NCBI GenBank assembly: GCA_038259365.1
Contig: JBBSOW010000108.1
Coordinates: 1 to 10,508 of the forward strand
From: JBBSOW01 sp038259365
Lineage (GTDB): Bacteria; Actinomycetota; Actinomycetes; Propionibacteriales; Propionibacteriaceae
Direction: 5' to 3'
DNA length: 10,508 nucleotides
Under the pieces are notes generated by a model that worked only from the letters and a program-made list of their open reading frames with translations, was not told the DNA's origin and searched no databases. Both the position numbers and the translations under genes were made by a program. Below are positions 7,161-10,508 of the stretch, in pieces; the first letter of the stretch is position 1, and each line of letters opens with the position of its first letter.

Positions 7161-7979
7161 GTGGACCCGCACCCGATCACCGGCCAGCCGTTCGATTCGC
7201 CGGTCCCACCCGGCACCGGGTGGCCCGGCGATCCGGCGGATTTCGAGACCCCGGTTGCCACGACCCCCGCGCAAGTGCTCGAGCTGGCCCAATCGGCTTG
7301 CGACGTCGCGGAGCTGGATGCTCGCATCTCGGTCTGCCGGGCCTGCGACCGGCTCGTCCAGTGGCGCGAAACGGTGGCCACCCAGGGTCGCCGTGCCTCC
7401 TTTGCCGGTCAGCCGTACTGGGGGCGCCCCGGGCCCGGTTTCGGCGATCCTGACGCGCGGGTGTTGCTCGTCGGGCTCGCCCCCGCCGCGAACGGCACCA
7501 ACCGGACGGGCCGGATGTTCACCGGCGACAGCAGCGGGGATTGGCTGTACCGCGCGCTGCACCGGGCCGGGTACGCGAGCCAGCCCGACTCGACCGCGGC
7601 AGGGGACGGGTTGGCGCTCACCGGGCTCAGAATCGTGGCGAGCGTGCGGTGCGCTCCGCCGGCGAACAAGCCGACGGCCGTCGAGAAGGCGACCTGCGCA
7701 CCCTGGCTCGACCGTGACCTGCGCCTGGCCGAGCCAAAGGTCGAATCGATCATGGCGTTGGGCGCGATCGGCTGGGACGCCGCCGTCGCCGCCGCCCGCC
7801 GGGTGGGCTGGCGGGGCCCGCCGGGGAGGCTGAAGTTCGGCCACGCCGCCCGGGTGGACTGGATCACCTTGTCAGGGCGGACCATCAGGCTCGTCGGCTG
7901 CTACCACGTCAGCCCCCACAACACCTACACCGGGCGGCTCACCGAAGCCATGCTGGACCAGGTCATCGCCGGTCTGTAG
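7161..7979 (+). CDS. Uracil-DNA glycosylase, family 5 (UdgB type)
   Basis: It is a base-excision repair enzyme that removes uracil, and in known family 5 members also other deaminated bases, from DNA. The 272-residue protein has motif 1 GLAPAANGTNRTGRMFTGD (105-123), where family 5 has Ala instead of the catalytic Asp/Asn of other families. It also has motif 3 YHVSPHNTYTGRLT (248-261). Four cysteines at 59, 62, 164 and 179 (CRACDRLV, CAPPANK, CAPWL) fit the [4Fe-4S] ligands of the family. The N-terminus MDPHPITGQPF is typical of actinobacterial members and fixes the GTG start. A weak GAGG lies 10 nt upstream and the gap to rsmB is 6 nt, so co-transcription is likely. The stop codon lies within the first unit of a tandem palindrome. 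Confidence 0.93.
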   Translation: MDPHPITGQPFDSPVPPGTGWPGDPADFETPVATTPAQVLELAQSACDVAELDARISVCRACDRLVQWRETVATQGRRASFAGQPYWGRPGPGFGDPDARVLLVGLAPAANGTNRTGRMFTGDSSGDWLYRALHRAGYASQPDSTAAGDGLALTGLRIVASVRCAPPANKPTAVEKATCAPWLDRDLRLAEPKVESIMALGAIGWDAAVAAARRVGWRGPPGRLKFGHAARVDWITLSGRTIRLVGCYHVSPHNTYTGRLTEAMLDQVIAGL

Positions 7980-8015
7980 ACCCACGGTCTGTAGACCCCT
8001 GGTCTGTAGACCCTA
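7971..8015. repeat. Three tandem 15-nt units built on the palindrome GGTCTGTAGACC
   Basis: GGTCTGTAGACC occurs at 7971-7982, 7986-7997 and 8001-8012, each followed by a 3-nt variable spacer (CAC, CCT, CTA). Each unit is a 5-bp stem (GGTCT/AGACC) with a 2-nt centre. The first unit encodes the final Gly-Leu-stop of udgB. Because the period is 15 nt, all three TAG codons are in the udgB frame. It sits between the convergent udgB and kynA genes. It may be a protein-binding site, a hairpin or terminator element, or a recent duplication. There is no U-tract, so it is not a classical intrinsic terminator. Confidence 0.85.
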
Positions 8016-8060
8016 GGAGAGGGATTCGCGGGTGCGGTCTCCCCTCGGCAGGCGCGCCCG

Positions 8061-8930
8061 TCACTCGTCCCCCGCACCGATCTCGGTGCGCACCGCGAAC
8101 AGCTCGGGGAAGAACGTCAGCTCGAGCGCCTTGCGCAGGAACCGGACGCCGCTGGAGCCGCCGGTGCCGGCCTTGTAACCGATGATCCGCTCGACGGTCT
8201 TCACGTGGCGGAACCGCCACAGTTGGAAGTTGTCCTCGAGGTCGACCAACTCTTCGCAGGTCTCGTAAGCCGCCCACTGGTTCTCGGGGTCGGCGTAGAT
8301 CTCGGCGAAGATCGGTACCAGCTCGGCGGTGAACGTCCAGGCCCGGGTGACGTCGCGTTCGAGCACGCTCCGCGGGATCGGGTAACCCGAGCGGGCCAGC
8401 ATCGCCAAGAACTCGTCGTACAGACTGGGCGCGGCCAGCGCATCGCCGACCACCGCCAGCGCCGCCGGGTCGCCCTCGAACACGCGGAGCATGCCGGCGT
8501 TCTTGTTGCCCAGGGTGAACTCCACGGCGCGGTACTGCGCCGACTGGAACCCGCTCGCGTGGCCGAGCACCCCGCGGAACTGCGCGTACTCGGCCGGGGT
8601 CAGCGTCGCCAGCACCGACCACTGGTCGGTCAGCTGCTTTTGGATATGTTTGACCCGCGCGATGCACTTCAGCGCGGGTGCCAGCTGGTCCTCGCGGAGC
8701 AAGCGGCACGCGGCGCCGAGCTCGTGCAAGACCAACTTGAGCCACAGTTCGGTGGTCTGGTGCTGGACGATAAAGAGCATCTCGTCGTGATGCTCCGGGT
8801 CGCTCAACGGCCGCTGGGCCGACAGCAGCCTGGGCAGATCGAGATATCCGCTGTAGCTCATCCGGCTGGCAAAATCGGTGACGACCGTGTCTTCGATCGC
8901 CCGGGTGTTCGCCTTAACGCCGTCGTCCAC
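8061..8930 (-). CDS. kynA: Tryptophan 2,3-dioxygenase
   Basis: This cytosolic haem enzyme opens L-tryptophan to N-formylkynurenine, the first step of the kynurenine pathway. Length is 289 residues. Hallmarks are DEMLFIVQHQTTELWLKLVL (49-68) with Phe53 and His57, then Tyr115, Arg119 and Ser126 (GHASGFQSAQYR). WRFRHVKTVER contains the proximal haem ligand His242, and GYKAGTGGSSG (251-261) contains Thr256. All are offset by +2 from the Xanthomonas enzyme residues (51, 55, 113, 117, 124, 240, 254), so the active site looks intact. The GTG start at 8930 is preceded by TAGATT at 6 nt, a leaderless arrangement. No kynurenine formamidase, kynureninase or other pathway gene is in the window. It is divergent from the PIG-L gene, with only 40 nt between start codons. 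Confidence 0.95.
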   Translation of the reverse strand: MDDGVKANTRAIEDTVVTDFASRMSYSGYLDLPRLLSAQRPLSDPEHHDEMLFIVQHQTTELWLKLVLHELGAACRLLREDQLAPALKCIARVKHIQKQLTDQWSVLATLTPAEYAQFRGVLGHASGFQSAQYRAVEFTLGNKNAGMLRVFEGDPAALAVVGDALAAPSLYDEFLAMLARSGYPIPRSVLERDVTRAWTFTAELVPIFAEIYADPENQWAAYETCEELVDLEDNFQLWRFRHVKTVERIIGYKAGTGGSSGVRFLRKALELTFFPELFAVRTEIGAGDE

Positions 8931-8936
8931 CCGGTC

Positions 8937-8942
8937 AATCTA
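8937..8942 (-). promoter_or_regulatory. -10 element (TAGATT) of kynA, leaderless start
   Basis: TAGATT on the minus strand ends 6 nt before the GTG at 8930. A weak -35-like TTCAGC lies 17 nt upstream of it. Confidence 0.45.
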
Positions 8943-8956
8943 CTCGCCCGTAGCGA

Positions 8957-8962
8957 TATGCT
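8957..8962 (+). promoter_or_regulatory. -10 element (TATGCT) of the PIG-L deacetylase gene, leaderless start
   Basis: TATGCT ends 8 nt before the ATG at 8971. The 40-nt kynA/PIG-L spacer therefore carries two back-to-back promoters whose RNA polymerase footprints must overlap. Confidence 0.4.
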
Positions 8963-8970
8963 GAACTCCG

Positions 8971-9696
8971 ATGCCAACCCCACAACCCGATTCGAAGATC
9001 GAGCGCGTGCTCGTCGTCGCCGCCCACCCCGACGACGCCGATTTCGGCGCGGCCGGAACCCTGGCGGGCTTCACGGCCAAGGGCATCGAGGTGACGCTGC
9101 TGTGCGTGACCCGCGGCGAGCAGGGCGCGCGGCCCGGCGCGGACATCGGCACCATTGCGGCGTTGCGCGAACGCGAGCAGCGGGCCGCCAGCGCCGTTCT
9201 CGGAATCGGCGACGTGCGTTTCCTCGACGGCCATCGCGACGGCTGGGTGCAGCCGAGCTTCGACCTGCAACGCGACATCGTCCGGGTGATCCGGGAGGTT
9301 CGGCCACAGCGCATCCTGTGCCAGAGCCCGGAGCGTAATTACGAGCGCATCTTCGGTTCCCACCCCGACCATCTGGCCGCCGGTGACGCCACCGTGCGCG
9401 CGGCCTATCCGGCCGCGGAGAACCCGTTCGCGTGGCCCGAGCTGGGCCTGGATTTCTGGCACGTGGGGGAGCTGTGGCTGATGGCGCACCCGGAGCCCGA
9501 TCACGCCGTGGACATCACCGAGGTCTTCGACGTCAAGGTCGCCGCGCTGCGCGAGCACGTCTCCCAGACCGGGCACCGCGGCGAGCAGCTACCCGCCATG
9601 CTCCGTCAGTGGGGGGCCACCACCGCCGAGAGGTTCGGGCTCGGCGAGGACCGAGTGGCCGAGGCGTTCGCCATCGTGCCGGTCAACGCCCGCTAG
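8971..9696 (+). CDS. PIG-L/LmbE family zinc-dependent deacetylase
   Basis: The 241-residue protein carries the family's N-terminal metal motif AHPDDADFG (18-26: His19, Asp22 as ligands and Asp21 as the likely catalytic base by analogy with MshB). It also has REREQRAASAVLGI-VRFLDGHRDG (67-91) and the second metal motif SHPDH (130-134, His134). Family members hydrolyse N-acyl groups, mostly N-acetylglucosamine derivatives, for example in mycothiol synthesis (MshB) and detoxification (Mca). This protein is shorter than MshB or Mca, so I do not assign it to either; the substrate is unknown. The gene is divergent from kynA and is followed 21 nt later by rpe, which has its own promoter-like element. 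Confidence 0.88.
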   Translation: MPTPQPDSKIERVLVVAAHPDDADFGAAGTLAGFTAKGIEVTLLCVTRGEQGARPGADIGTIAALREREQRAASAVLGIGDVRFLDGHRDGWVQPSFDLQRDIVRVIREVRPQRILCQSPERNYERIFGSHPDHLAAGDATVRAAYPAAENPFAWPELGLDFWHVGELWLMAHPEPDHAVDITEVFDVKVAALREHVSQTGHRGEQLPAMLRQWGATTAERFGLGEDRVAEAFAIVPVNAR

Positions 9697-9704
9697 CGAC
9701 CGGC

Positions 9705-9710
9705 TAGGCT
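9705..9710 (+). promoter_or_regulatory. -10 element (TAGGCT) of rpe, leaderless start
   Basis: TAGGCT ends 7 nt before the GTG at 9718, in the 21-nt gap after the PIG-L gene. There is no Shine-Dalgarno sequence. Confidence 0.5.
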
Positions 9711-9717
9711 CGAAACC

Positions 9718-10371
9718 GTGGGTATCCAGATCACGCCGAGCATTCTCAACGCCGACTTCGCCAACCTGAGCGCGGAGATAGCGCGCATCCCCAGCGCCGA
9801 CGCGATCCACGTCGACGTGATGGACAATCACTTCGTGCCCAACCTGACGCTGGGGTTGCCGGTCGTCGAGTCGCTGCGCAAGGCCACAGACAAGATGTTG
9901 GACATTCACCTGATGATCGCCGAGGCCGACCGTTGGGCTCCCGCGTACGCCGAGGCGGGCGCGGAGTCGGTCACCTTCCACGTCGAGGCGGCGGCGGCGC
10001 CCATCCGGCTCGCCCGAGAACTGCGCAAGCTCGGGTCGCGGGCCTCGATGGCGCTGAAGCCGGCCACGCCCATCGAACCCTACGCCGACATGCTGAGCGA
10101 ACTCGACGCCGTGTTGTTGATGACCGTGGAGCCGGGGTTCGGCGGCCAGCAGTTCCTCGACCTGGTGCTGGGCAAGATCAAACGCACCCGCCAGCTCATC
10201 GCCGAGACGGGCCAAGACATCTGGCTGCAGGTCGACGGCGGGATCTCCGAGGACACCATCGAGCGCTGCATCCACGCCGGGGCCGACGTCTTCGTCGCGG
10301 GATCGGCCGTCTTCGGCGCCGACGATCCGGACGCCATGGTGCGCTCGCTCCGCGAACGCGGAGAGCGCTAG
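9718..10371 (+). CDS. rpe: Ribulose-phosphate 3-epimerase
   Basis: It interconverts D-ribulose 5-phosphate and D-xylulose 5-phosphate in the pentose phosphate pathway. This is a complete 217-residue TIM-barrel protein. The metal and catalytic residues are all in place: ITPSILNADFANL at the N-terminus, IHVDVMDNHFVPN (30-42) with His31 and Asp33, DIHLMI (62-67) with His64, MTVEPGFGGQQF (135-146), and VDGGI (172-176) with catalytic Asp173. The phosphate-binding AGSAVFG (194-200) is also present. The GTG start fits both the conserved N-terminus and the upstream -10. The stop codon TAG (10369-10371) overlaps the stop of the convergent neighbour by 2 nt. Confidence 0.97.
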   Translation: MGIQITPSILNADFANLSAEIARIPSADAIHVDVMDNHFVPNLTLGLPVVESLRKATDKMLDIHLMIAEADRWAPAYAEAGAESVTFHVEAAAAPIRLARELRKLGSRASMALKPATPIEPYADMLSELDAVLLMTVEPGFGGQQFLDLVLGKIKRTRQLIAETGQDIWLQVDGGISEDTIERCIHAGADVFVAGSAVFGADDPDAMVRSLRERGER

Positions 10372-10508
10372 CCCCGACGACGCCGCAGGTACCGCTCGAA
10401 CTCCGCGGCAATCGCGTCGCCGGAGGACTCGGGAAGCTCGGCCTCGTCCGTCTGGGCTTCGAGCGCGGAGATGTACTCGGCCACCTCGGAATCCTCGGCG
10501 GCCAACTC
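10368..10508 (-). CDS. C-terminal fragment of an acidic protein, possibly PAC2 family
   Basis: An open frame enters from the right edge and gives the last 46 residues of a protein. It has an acidic helix-like stretch (ELAAEDSEVAEYISALEAQ), a short linker (LPESSGD) and the end AIAAEFERYLRRRRG. The pattern 'xxEVxxYxxxLE...SGDxIAAEFERYLR' reminds me of the C-termini of actinobacterial PAC2 (proteasome-assembly-chaperone-like) proteins. This is recognition from a short tail and needs the upstream sequence. The coding call is supported by the clean frame to the window edge and the stop codon interlocked with that of rpe (CTAG, 10368-10371). Confidence 0.55.
   Translation of the reverse strand, partial: ELAAEDSEVAEYISALEAQTDEAELPESSGDAIAAEFERYLRRRRG

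Noticed and set aside
8653..8679. Perfect 8-bp inverted repeat ACCCGCGC/GCGCGGGT with an 11-nt loop inside kynA.
   Set aside because: It is fully within conserved coding sequence and made of GC-rich codons. Such repeats arise by chance at this base composition.
7963..8745. A - strand frame ending in tandem GSTD-type repeats (GSTDQGSTDRGSTDRR).
   Set aside because: The peptide repeat is just the 15-nt tandem unit read on the other strand, and the rest is an out-of-frame reading of kynA.
8205..9338. A 377-residue + strand open frame crossing from antisense kynA into the PIG-L gene.
   Set aside because: It crosses two well-supported genes and the divergent promoters between them, and its residue composition is typical of a shadow frame.

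Overview
The window is GC-rich, densely packed DNA from a high-GC actinomycete, and every gene reads as chromosomal. The best clue is the cluster priA - fmt - rsmB ... rpe, which is a familiar actinobacterial housekeeping order. The PriA is of the actinobacterial type: it keeps its eight zinc-binding cysteines but has no visible Walker A motif. A propionibacterial-type actinomycete is possible, but that is a guess from gene content. I see no tRNA, rRNA, CRISPR array, transposon or phage gene.

Layout. (1) 10-1480: a small four-helix membrane protein (-) diverges from a TetR regulator (+). Their AT-richer spacer holds a perfect palindrome that is probably the regulator's operator. (2) 1280-2527 (-): a ThrE-type threonine/serine exporter, convergent with the TetR gene. 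As read, the TetR frame runs 201 nt into the antisense of the exporter gene, and the extra tail looks like read-through. (3) 2592-7979 (+): priA, then fmt - rsmB - udgB. The last three are an evident operon (8-nt overlap, then a 6-nt gap) combining initiator-tRNA formylation, 16S rRNA m5C methylation and family 5 uracil-DNA glycosylase. (4) 7971-8012: three copies of a 15-nt unit built on a small palindrome. The first copy contains the udgB stop codon. (5) 8061-8930 (-): tryptophan 2,3-dioxygenase, divergent from (6) 8971-9696 (+), a PIG-L/LmbE-type zinc deacetylase. (7) 9718-10371 (+): ribulose-phosphate 3-epimerase, whose stop codon overlaps that of (8) a convergent gene entering from the right edge, perhaps a PAC2-family protein.

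A recurring feature is that six genes (thrE-like, priA, fmt, kynA, PIG-L, rpe) have a TAnnnT -10-like hexamer 6-8 nt before the start codon and no Shine-Dalgarno sequence. That is the arrangement expected for leaderless mRNAs. The TetR/membrane-protein pair and rsmB have recognisable purine-rich ribosome sites instead; udgB has only a weak one.

Nothing here amounts to a clear new multi-gene system. The points most worth a second look are the triplicated stop-codon palindrome, the orphan tryptophan dioxygenase sharing a promoter region with a metal-dependent amidohydrolase, the probable frameshift at the TetR 3' end, and the operator region at 550-590.
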